Source of the DNA: Flagellimonas oceanensis
Lineage (GTDB): Bacteria; Bacteroidota; Bacteroidia; Flavobacteriales; Flavobacteriaceae
Length of the DNA stretch: 64,000 nt
Direction: 5' to 3'
NCBI RefSeq assembly: GCF_003992595.1
Contig: NZ_RZNA01000044.1
Location: 87,850 to 151,849 of the forward strand
Of this stretch, positions 56,402-64,000 are shown one piece after another. The notes below the pieces were generated by a model. It made no database searches. It was given only the letters and a program-made list of their open reading frames with translations, and was not told where the DNA came from. Positions within the stretch are counted from its first letter, which is position 1; every line of letters begins with the position of its first letter. Made by a program: the position numbers and the translations under genes.

Positions 56402-59400
56402 ATGGAAAAAAAGGAACTTTTTTTACCAAAGGTCCCAATTATCAGGATAATGAAAATCTATTTAATCTTAGTGGCACTTACTTTGGCCAAGTTATTCGCA
56501 TCCGAGGCAAACGCCCAAAGTATTTCCTTAGAGGCAAATAACGTTAGATTAAAGAGAATTCTGAACGAGATAGAGCGCAAGAGCGACTATAGTTTTTTCT
56601 ACAATAACAGTATTGTGGATGTGTATTCCAGAAAATCGCTGAAGGTTGAAAATAAAACTTTGGATGCCGTATTGAACGAGTTGTTCTCGGAATCCGATAT
56701 CGCCTTTAGCTATGTCCGCAATCAAATCATCCTTTTTCCAAAGGACAATCCGGAAATCAAAAGTAAAATCGAGAACCTTTTGAACAAGCATGTCGACAAA
56801 GCACCGACGGCTTTGACCCCGGACAGGATCAACGAACTTATCCGAACCACGGTACAGTTCACTGTCAATGGAAAGGTCACGGATAAAGCGGGAACCCCCA
56901 TACCAGGCGTTTCCATTTTGGTAAAAGGCACATCAAAAGGAACCACCACCGATTTTGACGGGAATTATAGCATCATGGCCGACACAGGCGATGTCCTTAT
57001 GTTCAGTTACATTGGCTTTGTTACCCAGGAAATCGAGATTACCGACCAACAGGCAGTGGATGTAGTGCTGGAAGAAAATGTGGCAGCACTGGAGGAAGTT
57101 GTTGTTGTGGGGTACGGTACACAGAAGAAATCCGATCTTACCGGTGCCGTTGGTGCCGTGGACAGCGAAACACTTTTAAAAGCACCCGTTAGCAACGCCC
57201 TGCAAGGAATGCGCGGTAAGGTGGCCGGTGTAAATGTATTCTTGAATTCAGGCTCGCCAACAGGCTCTCCCAGAATTGTGATTCGTGGTGTGGGAACCAT
57301 TAATTCGTCTACTGATCCCCTTTATGTTGTTGATGGAGTGGTCATGGACGATATTCAATTCATCAACCCTAACGATATTGAGCGTATGGAAGTGTTGAAA
57401 GATGCATCTTCCGCAGCGATTTATGGTGCAAGGGGTGCCAATGGTGTGGTATTGATCACCACCAAAAGAGGGTCTCAGGATGAAAAGATATCCATAGGAT
57501 ATGATGGATTTTTGAGTGTTGGAAGCATCCGTAAGAAAATGGATTTGCTCAACGCGGAAGAATGGTTGGAAGTAGTTAGGACAGGTATGGAAAACACACC
57601 AAAGTATCGTCCAAACGATCCAGCCCCCGTATTTACCACCAATGACCCCAATCTATTTGATGCACAGGGTAATCCTTTGTACGATACCGATTGGCAAGAT
57701 GAAGCCACACGTACTGCCTATTCCAATAACCATCAGCTATCCATTCAACAAGGAAATGAAAAATCATCCATAGGAGTGTTCTTGAATTATTCCCATATCG
57801 AGGGGATCATGTTGAACAACGAGTTGGATAGGATCAGCGGAAAAATCGCCTATGATGTGACACCGAAGGATTGGTTGAAATTGGGCGTGAACCTTTTGGT
57901 GAACGACGTTAAGGACACCGAGTTTGAAGAAGGCGGAGGCGGTCAATCGCCAAGAAGGACCATGATAGAAATGCCACCGATCTTTCCCGTGAAATTTCCT
58001 GATGGAACTTGGAGCAATAGCCAAATGATCAGCGATGCTTACAATCTGGAATCCATGTCCAATCCAGTGCATGTTTTGGAGACTCAAGAACGTTTCTGGG
58101 AAAGAAATCAACTTTTCGGAAACTTCTACGCCAGTTTCAACATCATGCCCGGTCTGGAATTTAGAACCCAGTTCGGTTTCGATAAAAATATCAGAAATAA
58201 AAAGGAATACTCGCCAAGGGATTTGGTCAATATTTCAGCTCCCAATGGTTACGCGCGTATTTTCAATGAAAGAAGTACTTATTGGCAACAGGAAAATTAC
58301 CTGACCTATAACAAGGAATTCGGAGATCACAGGATCAATACCATGTTGGGATTGAGTTGGCAAGAACGCAAGTATGAGTCCTCCAATATTTTTGCCAGAG
58401 GATTCAGCGACGATTTTTTCCGTTATAACAATATCGGTTCTGCCAGTAATCCAAGTGCACCGGAATCCACCACCAACGAGTGGGCCTTGAATTCTTATTT
58501 TGTGCGTGCAGGCTATACTTACAAAGACAAATATTTATTGACCTTGACAGGAAGGGTCGATGGTTCCTCAAGATTTGGGGAGGACAACAAATACGGGTTT
58601 TTCCCATCGATCGGGGCAGGTTGGAATATCAGTGAAGAGGCCTTTATGGAGGATGTGACCGCTATCAACCGATTGAAATTGCGTGGTAGCTACGGTATCA
58701 CGGGTAATACGGAGATTGCTCCGTACAGTTCATTGGCCACGGTATCATCCGGTACGGTTTTACTGAACGGGACAAGGGTAAGTTCCAGTTCCGTTAATCG
58801 TTTGTCCAATCCAGGCTTGGAATGGGAGAAAACCAGTCAATTTGATATAGGATTGGATTTGGCCGCCTTTGATTTCAGGTTGCGTTTTGAGTTCGATTAC
58901 TACGATAAGTTGACCAAGGATTTGTTGTTGGATAGACCAGTACCTTACACAACCGGATTTACTTCGGTAAGGGATAATATCGGTTCCGTTTCCAATAAAG
59001 GTATCGAGGCCATGGTCACGGGAGAGATCATCCGTAAAGCCGATTTCGGTTGGGAAACCTCTTTCAACATGAACTACAACAAGAACAGGATCGAAAGTTT
59101 GGGTGAGAACGATGAGGACATCGAACCAGGACCATTCTGGGTATCCGGCAGTCAGACGATTTTGCGTGTAGGGGAATCCTTGAGCTCCTTCTGGGGGTAT
59201 GAGCGTTTGGGAACTTGGGGTACCGATGAAGCAGCGGAAGCCGCTGAAGTAGGTGCAGTTCCAGGTGAGGCCAAACGATCTGCGGACAAGAAGATCCTCG
59301 GAAAAGGTCTGCCGGATATCACGGGAAGTTTCATCAATACCTTCCGATATAAGAATTTTGATTTCACGGCGGATATCCAATTTGTGGCAGGTGTCGAGAT

Positions 59401-59824
59401 CATGCAACAATTCTATCACTCCACCGAAGACCGTTCAGGTATTGCCAACGGATTGTCCACCATACTGTATGATGGTTGGACCGAGAACAATCAGAACACC
59501 ATGGTGCAGGAAATCAGGAACCAAGCCTACGCGGGACAAAACAGTCAAGTGGACAGCAGATGGGTAGTGGATGGTTCCTATATCAGGGGGAACCTATTCT
59601 CCTTGGGCTACAACTTCAACCAACAATTTTTGGATTTGATGGGCTTGAACCGTTTGAGGGTCTATGCCAGTTTGGAAAACGCTTTCGTGATCCATTCCAA
59701 AGACTTTCAAGGGTACGATCCCGAAGCAACTTCATGGGGTGGAAACCAATGGGGACAGAACATTTTCTTCTTCCAATACCCCAAGCCTAGGACATTTACC
59801 ATAGGATGTAGCCTCAAATTTTAA
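56402..59824 (+). CDS. SusC/RagA-family TonB-dependent transporter with STN signalling domain (pair 4)
   Basis: An 1140-residue outer-membrane transporter. Signal region (MKIYLILVALTLAKLFASEANAQ) begins 16 residues in; an ATG at 56450 (residue 17) is a plausible alternative start. STN domain (about 40-118: NNVRLKRILNEIERKSDYSF, LKVENKTLDAVLNELF), carboxypeptidase-regulatory-like domain (GKVTDKAGTPIPGVSILVKG, TTDFDGNYSIMAD), TonB-box-like EEVVVVGYGTQKKSD, plug (LQGMRGKVAGVNV, IVIRGVGTINSS, EVLKDASSAAIYGARGANG) and barrel ending GCSLKF. It works with the sigma/FecR module upstream. The imported compound is unknown; the oxidoreductase genes downstream suggest a glycoside handled by oxidation. 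Confidence 0.96.
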   Translation: MEKKELFLPKVPIIRIMKIYLILVALTLAKLFASEANAQSISLEANNVRLKRILNEIERKSDYSFFYNNSIVDVYSRKSLKVENKTLDAVLNELFSESDIAFSYVRNQIILFPKDNPEIKSKIENLLNKHVDKAPTALTPDRINELIRTTVQFTVNGKVTDKAGTPIPGVSILVKGTSKGTTTDFDGNYSIMADTGDVLMFSYIGFVTQEIEITDQQAVDVVLEENVAALEEVVVVGYGTQKKSDLTGAVGAVDSETLLKAPVSNALQGMRGKVAGVNVFLNSGSPTGSPRIVIRGVGTINSSTDPLYVVDGVVMDDIQFINPNDIERMEVLKDASSAAIYGARGANGVVLITTKRGSQDEKISIGYDGFLSVGSIRKKMDLLNAEEWLEVVRTGMENTPKYRPNDPAPVFTTNDPNLFDAQGNPLYDTDWQDEATRTAYSNNHQLSIQQGNEKSSIGVFLNYSHIEGIMLNNELDRISGKIAYDVTPKDWLKLGVNLLVNDVKDTEFEEGGGGQSPRRTMIEMPPIFPVKFPDGTWSNSQMISDAYNLESMSNPVHVLETQERFWERNQLFGNFYASFNIMPGLEFRTQFGFDKNIRNKKEYSPRDLVNISAPNGYARIFNERSTYWQQENYLTYNKEFGDHRINTMLGLSWQERKYESSNIFARGFSDDFFRYNNIGSASNPSAPESTTNEWALNSYFVRAGYTYKDKYLLTLTGRVDGSSRFGEDNKYGFFPSIGAGWNISEEAFMEDVTAINRLKLRGSYGITGNTEIAPYSSLATVSSGTVLLNGTRVSSSSVNRLSNPGLEWEKTSQFDIGLDLAAFDFRLRFEFDYYDKLTKDLLLDRPVPYTTGFTSVRDNIGSVSNKGIEAMVTGEIIRKADFGWETSFNMNYNKNRIESLGENDEDIEPGPFWVSGSQTILRVGESLSSFWGYERLGTWGTDEAAEAAEVGAVPGEAKRSADKKILGKGLPDITGSFINTFRYKNFDFTADIQFVAGVEIMQQFYHSTEDRSGIANGLSTILYDGWTENNQNTMVQEIRNQAYAGQNSQVDSRWVVDGSYIRGNLFSLGYNFNQQFLDLMGLNRLRVYASLENAFVIHSKDFQGYDPEATSWGGNQWGQNIFFFQYPKPRTFTIGCSLKF

Positions 59825-59841
59825 TCCATAAAAAAAATATC

Positions 59842-61416
59842 ATGAAAATTAAATATATAGTTTTTCTCTTAGGAATGATTGTATTGGGCTCTTGTTCAGA
59901 CTTTTTGGAAGAACAACCCCTTGCAGAACTTGATTCCAACCAGTTCTTTTCAGAACCGGACCAAGCATATAGTGCCGTGAACTCCTTGTATAGAACTGGG
60001 GCTCCCAATATGACGGATGGTGGGGTCTACAGCGGTACCCCCTTAATGTTGGGCGGATATATGTCAGGTTATTTTTATAATGAATATGCAGGTCAGGAAT
60101 TGCATGTGAGCAATTCACAGGAGTTGACCCTGAACGGGGACAACATCGGAGGTTATTTACAGGACAGATGGAGGGAACTTTACTTGGGAATCTCCAGAGC
60201 CAATAATGCCATCAAATATATTCCCGAAACCCCGGGATTGAGTGATTCGGAAAGAACGCAATTGCTGGCAGAGGCCAAATTCTTCAGGGCATTTGCTTAC
60301 TATTATTTAGTAAGATGGTTCGGCCCGGTTCCATTGACTACCGAACCCTACGAATCTTTGGAGAACCTGTACCTGGAGCGAAGCCCTATAGCCGATATCT
60401 ATACCTTGATCGAGCAAGACCTGACGGATGCGCTGGACGGAGGATTGCCAACAGTGAGTATGGTGGACAATGGAAAACGGGTTACTGCGGGAGCAGTAGC
60501 GACCTTATTGGCCGATGTGTACCTGACCATGAGCGGTAACCCATTGAACGCCGATCGATATGCAGAGGCGGCAGCATTGTCGCAGGATATCATCAATGGA
60601 ACCTACGGTTCTTATGAATTGGTTCAGCATGATGAGGTTTCTCCAGGAGTGATCGATCCAGAAAACTCAGCGTACAACAAGATCAGAAAAGGGGATGCAT
60701 CAGCAGTGGAACACATTTATATCAAGGAATACGATCCAGAAATCGGTACTTCTGTATATCCGAGATATTCCTATCCTGTGGCACTCGCTTCGGATGTGTT
60801 GTATGATATTACCAATGGTGGATACCTGCCTTCAGATGGCTTTTTGGATCTGTATGATCCTGCCGATGACCTTAGAATACAGGAAAAGCAATACTTCCAT
60901 TCCACCTTTCAGGATACAGAGCAGACCTTTGCCACGGCACCTTACGTTTGGCATGATGATACAGCGGTATTTGAAACAGCCAACTCAGGAAAGGATTTTG
61001 TGGTCTACGGTTATGCCGATGTACTTTTGATCGCTGCCGAGGCAATAGCCAGATCAAGTGGGGTTAATGCTGATGCAGTCAACTATTTGGCCCAAGTAAG
61101 GTCAAGGGCCTATTGGGAATCCGATATGACCGCCATTGAAACAGAGCTGTCCGGGTTGGGAACTGATGCTTTTGTGCAAGAAGTATGGAAAGAAAGACAT
61201 AAAGAACTGGTATTTGAATTCAAAACATGGTTCGACATTGTTCGTACCGGACAATTTCCAGTGGCAGATGCTCCAGGATCCATATCTTTTGTAAATGCAG
61301 TGGGCCATACCACGGAAAGAGGTAAACAGATTGAAGCTAAGCACATGTTGTTGCCTTTGCCAGGTCCTGAACTTCAACGTAACCCAAGCTTGGGTACGGA
61401 TAACAACGGCTATTAA
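59842..61416 (+). CDS. SusD/RagB-family glycan-binding lipoprotein (pair 4)
   Basis: A 524-residue lipoprotein (IVLGSC, Cys17), 17 nt after susC. SusD landmarks: CSDFLEEQPLAELDSNQFF, LLAEAKFFRAFAYYYLVRWFGPVPL, VATLLADVYLTMSG, YGYADVLLIAAEAIARS, YLAQVRSRAY, VWKERHKELVFEFKTWFDIVRTG, LPLPGPELQRNPSL, terminal NNGY. It forms the surface lid of SusC pair 4. A strong terminator follows and ends the sigma-fecR-susC-susD unit. Confidence 0.95.
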   Translation: MKIKYIVFLLGMIVLGSCSDFLEEQPLAELDSNQFFSEPDQAYSAVNSLYRTGAPNMTDGGVYSGTPLMLGGYMSGYFYNEYAGQELHVSNSQELTLNGDNIGGYLQDRWRELYLGISRANNAIKYIPETPGLSDSERTQLLAEAKFFRAFAYYYLVRWFGPVPLTTEPYESLENLYLERSPIADIYTLIEQDLTDALDGGLPTVSMVDNGKRVTAGAVATLLADVYLTMSGNPLNADRYAEAAALSQDIINGTYGSYELVQHDEVSPGVIDPENSAYNKIRKGDASAVEHIYIKEYDPEIGTSVYPRYSYPVALASDVLYDITNGGYLPSDGFLDLYDPADDLRIQEKQYFHSTFQDTEQTFATAPYVWHDDTAVFETANSGKDFVVYGYADVLLIAAEAIARSSGVNADAVNYLAQVRSRAYWESDMTAIETELSGLGTDAFVQEVWKERHKELVFEFKTWFDIVRTGQFPVADAPGSISFVNAVGHTTERGKQIEAKHMLLPLPGPELQRNPSLGTDNNGY

Positions 61417-61432
61417 GCATTTTAAAAAACTC

Positions 61433-61472
61433 AGAGGCCCTTGCCATTTACAGACAATGGGCCTCTTTTTTT
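61433..61472 (+). terminator. rho-independent terminator after SusD pair 4
   Basis: Stem AGAGGCCC (61433-61440) / GGGCCTCT (61459-61466), extended inside by CCATT/AATGG, then seven T residues ending at 61472. Separates pair 4 from the GMC oxidoreductase operon. Confidence 0.9.
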
Positions 61473-61585
61473 ATTTCAAAGATTTTGTGATAATCCGCTT
61501 AATCACATTCAAGTGGTTCCATTTCAGCGGTTTTCAATTAAGATCGATTCATTTTACTCATATATAATTAAACCAAACACAGACA

Positions 61586-63310
61586 ATGCAGATAATAGAG
61601 AACGGCACGGTCTACGATGCGATCATCGTGGGATCGGGAGCTGGTGGCGGGATGTCGGCCAAGGTGCTCTCGGAGGCGGGCCTGAAGGTCGCGGTCGTCG
61701 AGGCGGGCCCATTTTTCGATCCGGCCAAACCGGAGCACCAGACCCAGTTGAAGTGGCCCTATGAAAGTCCAAGAAGGGGCAAGAGCACCCGTTTCCGCCC
61801 TTTTGGCGATTTCGATGCCGCCTACGGTGGCTGGGACATCGAGGGGGAGCCCTACACCCAAAAGGACGGGACGCAATTTGAATGGTTCCGCTCTCGGATG
61901 CTGGGGGGACGCACGAACCACTGGGGGAGGATCTCCCTGCGCTTCGGCCCGAAGGACTTCAAGCACAAGGACGAGGACGGCCACGGGGACAACTGGCCGA
62001 TAAGCTATGACGATGTAAAGCCCTATTACGACAAGGTGGACAAGATGATCGGGGTGTTCGGCACCAATGAGGGGCTGCCCAACGATCCCGACGGTTTCTT
62101 TCTGCCACCGCCAAAACCACGTTTGCACGAACTCTTCTACATCAAGGGGGCCCGGAAGAGCAATGTCCCGGTGTACCCATCGCGTCTGTCGATGTTGACC
62201 AAGAAGATCAACAACGACCGTGGGGTTTGTTTCTACTGCGGGCAATGTAACCGCGCCTGTCAGGTGTACGCCGATTTCTCGGCGGGGACCTGTCTGATCT
62301 TCCCGGCACAGAAGAACGGGGGACAGATCGACCTCTTCGTGAACTGCATGGTCCGCGAAGTGACCACCGATCAGGAGGGCAGGGCCACGGGGGTGTCCTA
62401 TATCAACAAAGAAGACAGAAAAGAATATAAACTGAAAGGGAAAGTGGTGGTGCTCGGTGCCTCGGCCTGTAGCTCGGCCCGTATCCTTTTGAACTCGAAA
62501 AGCAAGCAGCACCCGAACGGACTTGGGAACAGCAGCGATGTGGTGGGCAGGTACCTGCACGATTCCACGGGGGCCGATAGAGCGGCCTTTGTCCCTGGGC
62601 TGATGAACCGAAAGGTCTCCTACAACGAGGATGGGGTAGGGGGAATGCACGTGTACTCACCGTGGTGGGGCGACAATTCAAAGTTGGACTTCCCAAGGGG
62701 CTACCATATCGAGGTGTGGGGCGGCATGGGCATGCCGAGTTACGGTTTCGGCTTCAACGTGAACGAGTTCAACAAGTTCTTCGGGACCAAGGTTGGCGGC
62801 TACGGTGACATGCTGCGCAGCGATGCCAAGAAGTACTATGGAGCTGTCGTGGGGATGGCCGGCCGTGGGGAATCCATTGCCAGAAGGGACAATTATTGCG
62901 AGATAGACCCGACCAAGGTGGATGAATTCGGTATTCCCGTATTGCGTTTCCATTACAAATGGAGCCAGTTCGAGATCAACCAGGCCAAGCACATGCAGGA
63001 TACTTTTGAAGAAATATTGATCAACATGGGCGGTGAGCCCTTGGGCAAAAAGCCGGGCAAGGACACCAACTACGGACTGCACAACCCTGGAAACATCATC
63101 CACGAGGTGGGCACCACGAGAATGGGGGACGACCCGAAGACCTCTGTGACGAACAAGTACCAGCAATTGCACGATGTGGACAATGTGTTCATCGTGGATG
63201 CCGGGCCGTTTACCTCACAGGCGGACAAGAACTGTACATGGACCATATTGGCGCTCTCGATGAGGGCCTCGGAATATATCGTGGAACAACTCAAACAGCA
63301 AAACATTTAA
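61586..63310 (+). CDS. GMC-family FAD oxidoreductase (glycoside/gluconate dehydrogenase-type large subunit) with CxxCxxCxxxC motif
   Basis: A 574-residue flavoprotein. FAD-binding Rossmann motif near the N-terminus (IIVGSGAGGGMSAKVLSEAG), GMC substrate domain, and C-terminal signature (IIHEVGTTRMGDD, NVFIVDAGPFTSQADKNCTW). Cys215, Cys218, Cys221 and Cys225 form CxxCxxCxxxC in GVCFYCGQCNRAC, suggesting an iron-sulfur cluster as in FAD-dependent sugar dehydrogenases. Related enzymes oxidise the C3 or C1/C2 position of sugars or glycosides in the periplasm. There is no signal peptide; the partner encoded 4 nt downstream has a Tat-type leader and could carry it across. The coding sequence is much richer in G and C than the upstream susD (41 of 60 bases at 61621-61680, against 27 of 60 at 60601-60660). 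Confidence 0.9.
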   Translation: MQIIENGTVYDAIIVGSGAGGGMSAKVLSEAGLKVAVVEAGPFFDPAKPEHQTQLKWPYESPRRGKSTRFRPFGDFDAAYGGWDIEGEPYTQKDGTQFEWFRSRMLGGRTNHWGRISLRFGPKDFKHKDEDGHGDNWPISYDDVKPYYDKVDKMIGVFGTNEGLPNDPDGFFLPPPKPRLHELFYIKGARKSNVPVYPSRLSMLTKKINNDRGVCFYCGQCNRACQVYADFSAGTCLIFPAQKNGGQIDLFVNCMVREVTTDQEGRATGVSYINKEDRKEYKLKGKVVVLGASACSSARILLNSKSKQHPNGLGNSSDVVGRYLHDSTGADRAAFVPGLMNRKVSYNEDGVGGMHVYSPWWGDNSKLDFPRGYHIEVWGGMGMPSYGFGFNVNEFNKFFGTKVGGYGDMLRSDAKKYYGAVVGMAGRGESIARRDNYCEIDPTKVDEFGIPVLRFHYKWSQFEINQAKHMQDTFEEILINMGGEPLGKKPGKDTNYGLHNPGNIIHEVGTTRMGDDPKTSVTNKYQQLHDVDNVFIVDAGPFTSQADKNCTWTILALSMRASEYIVEQLKQQNI

Positions 63311-63314
63311 GGAG

Positions 63315-64000
63315 ATGGACAGAAGAAAGAGTTTAAAGTCGATAGTACTGGGCTCGGTGGCGGGCGGACTGGCCATACATGGCTGCAAGCCTTCGACGGA
63401 AGGTACGGAACTGACGGAGGCCCCGAAGATCACCTACCCGGGCCGGGTGCCCCAGGAGATCGAACTGATCGACGAGCTACAGGACGAACAGTTCTTGAAC
63501 CCGCACGAAGTGGAGACACTGACGATACTGTGCGACCTTATCCTGCCCCCTTCAGAGGAATACAAAGGGGCATCGGATGCGGACGTTGTGGGCTTCATCG
63601 AGTTCATGTCCAAGGACGTGGAGACGCTACAGCCGGATATCCGCGGAGGGATCATGTGGCTGGACCACAAGAGCAACACGGAGTACGGCACGGAGTTCAA
63701 GAAGGCGGGCGAGGAACAACAAAAGGGGATACTGGACGGGATCGCATACTACGACCCGGAGACACCGGGCAGTGAACGCCCTTTTGAAGTGAACTTCTTC
63801 TCCTTGGTGCGGAACCTGACCATGACGGGCTTCTACACGAGCAAGATCGGGATAGAGGAGATCGGATACAAGGGGAACCAGCCCAATGTATGGGACGGAG
63901 TACCGGACGATGTACTGGAACAGCACGGGGTGTCCTACGACGAGGAATGGCTCGCCAAGTGTGTGGACCAGAGTAAGCGTGGCGTTATCGCCGAATGGGA
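63315..64000 (+). CDS. gluconate 2-dehydrogenase subunit-3-family protein, 3' end missing
   Basis: The ATG at 63315, 4 nt after the GMC stop and behind AAGGAG, opens a frame that runs to the window edge (228 codons). N-terminus: MDRRKSLKSIVLGSVAGG then HGCKP, a Tat-type twin-arginine leader possibly ending in a lipobox Cys. The body (LNPHEVETLTILCDLILPPSEE, ADVVGFIEFMSKDV, FFSLVRNLTMTGFYTSKIGIEEIGYKG) matches the small subunit of gluconate/glucoside dehydrogenases. It probably carries the GMC subunit to the periplasm and anchors it. Same high-GC composition as the GMC gene. Further genes of this operon, such as a cytochrome, would lie beyond the window. Confidence 0.9.
   Translation, partial: MDRRKSLKSIVLGSVAGGLAIHGCKPSTEGTELTEAPKITYPGRVPQEIELIDELQDEQFLNPHEVETLTILCDLILPPSEEYKGASDADVVGFIEFMSKDVETLQPDIRGGIMWLDHKSNTEYGTEFKKAGEEQQKGILDGIAYYDPETPGSERPFEVNFFSLVRNLTMTGFYTSKIGIEEIGYKGNQPNVWDGVPDDVLEQHGVSYDEEWLAKCVDQSKRGVIAEW

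Noticed and set aside
61568..62650. 360-codon minus-strand frame opposite the GMC oxidoreductase
   Set aside because: High GC removes stop codons on the opposite strand; the plus-strand protein has full FAD and GMC motifs.

Overview
The window looks like chromosome of a flavobacterium (Bacteroidota, probably a marine Flavobacteriaceae member). The evidence is four SusC/SusD outer-membrane glycan-uptake pairs, two ECF-sigma/FecR anti-sigma modules with STN-domain SusC partners, many lipoproteins, A-rich start regions rather than strong Shine-Dalgarno sites, and TTG/TAnnTTTG-like promoter elements. No tRNA, rRNA, CRISPR array, intact insertion sequence or prophage was seen. Genus cannot be fixed from the sequence alone.

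Layout. (1) 1-5.0 kb, minus strand: an operon of a GntR-LacI fusion regulator, a GH2 beta-galactosidase and a TIM-barrel sugar isomerase/epimerase cut by the window edge. (2) 5.2-13.7 kb, plus strand: SusC/SusD pair 1 and, after a terminator, a large FG-GAP/VCBS repeat lipoprotein. (3) 13.8-16.7 kb: galactokinase (minus), a DUF1080 lipoprotein, and a stretch that looks like decayed coding sequence. (4) 16.7-24.7 kb: FecR, ECF sigma factor, STN-SusC and SusD (pair 2), then a YdcF-like DUF218 protein. (5) 24.8-27.9 kb: M61-family peptidase (minus) and a membrane-tethered AraC regulator (plus). (6) 28.4-45.8 kb: the main polysaccharide utilization locus: SusC/SusD pair 3, a modular surface glycan-binding lipoprotein, then GH97, GH3, BACON-GH5, GH39, GH43 and GH35 (DUF5597) enzymes. 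(7) 46.2-54.3 kb: a block unrelated to glycan use: a phosphoesterase/outer-membrane-barrel fusion, HPF-like ribosome factor, DJ-1/PfpI protein, a small membrane protein, a DUF2652 cyclase-like protein, a DUF2383 protein, and a membrane protein with a Pycsar-effector-type (PycTM) domain behind a degenerate HD domain. (8) 54.7-61.4 kb: ECF sigma, FecR, STN-SusC and SusD (pair 4). (9) 61.6-64 kb: a GC-rich GMC oxidoreductase and a Tat-exported partner subunit (cut by the edge).

How the parts work together. Pairs 2 and 4 are built for trans-envelope signalling (STN-SusC to FecR to sigma), and both FecR genes are preceded by the same CTAGGGG-N15-GC motif, a candidate ECF promoter. Pair 3 is more likely controlled by the membrane AraC protein: a TGTAAAAAG direct repeat with a 20-bp period lies between the two genes. 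Its enzymes fit a beta-glucan-backbone hemicellulose carrying xylose and galactose (xyloglucan-like), with galactokinase and the GH2 enzyme nearby for galactose use. The DUF1080 protein, TIM-barrel isomerase and GMC/subunit-3 pair are families known from 3-keto-glycoside degradation, so an oxidative sugar route may run in parallel. The most unusual items are the cyclase-like/PycTM pair at 51.7-54.3 kb and a predicted antisense RNA with its own terminator between FecR and SusC of pair 4.
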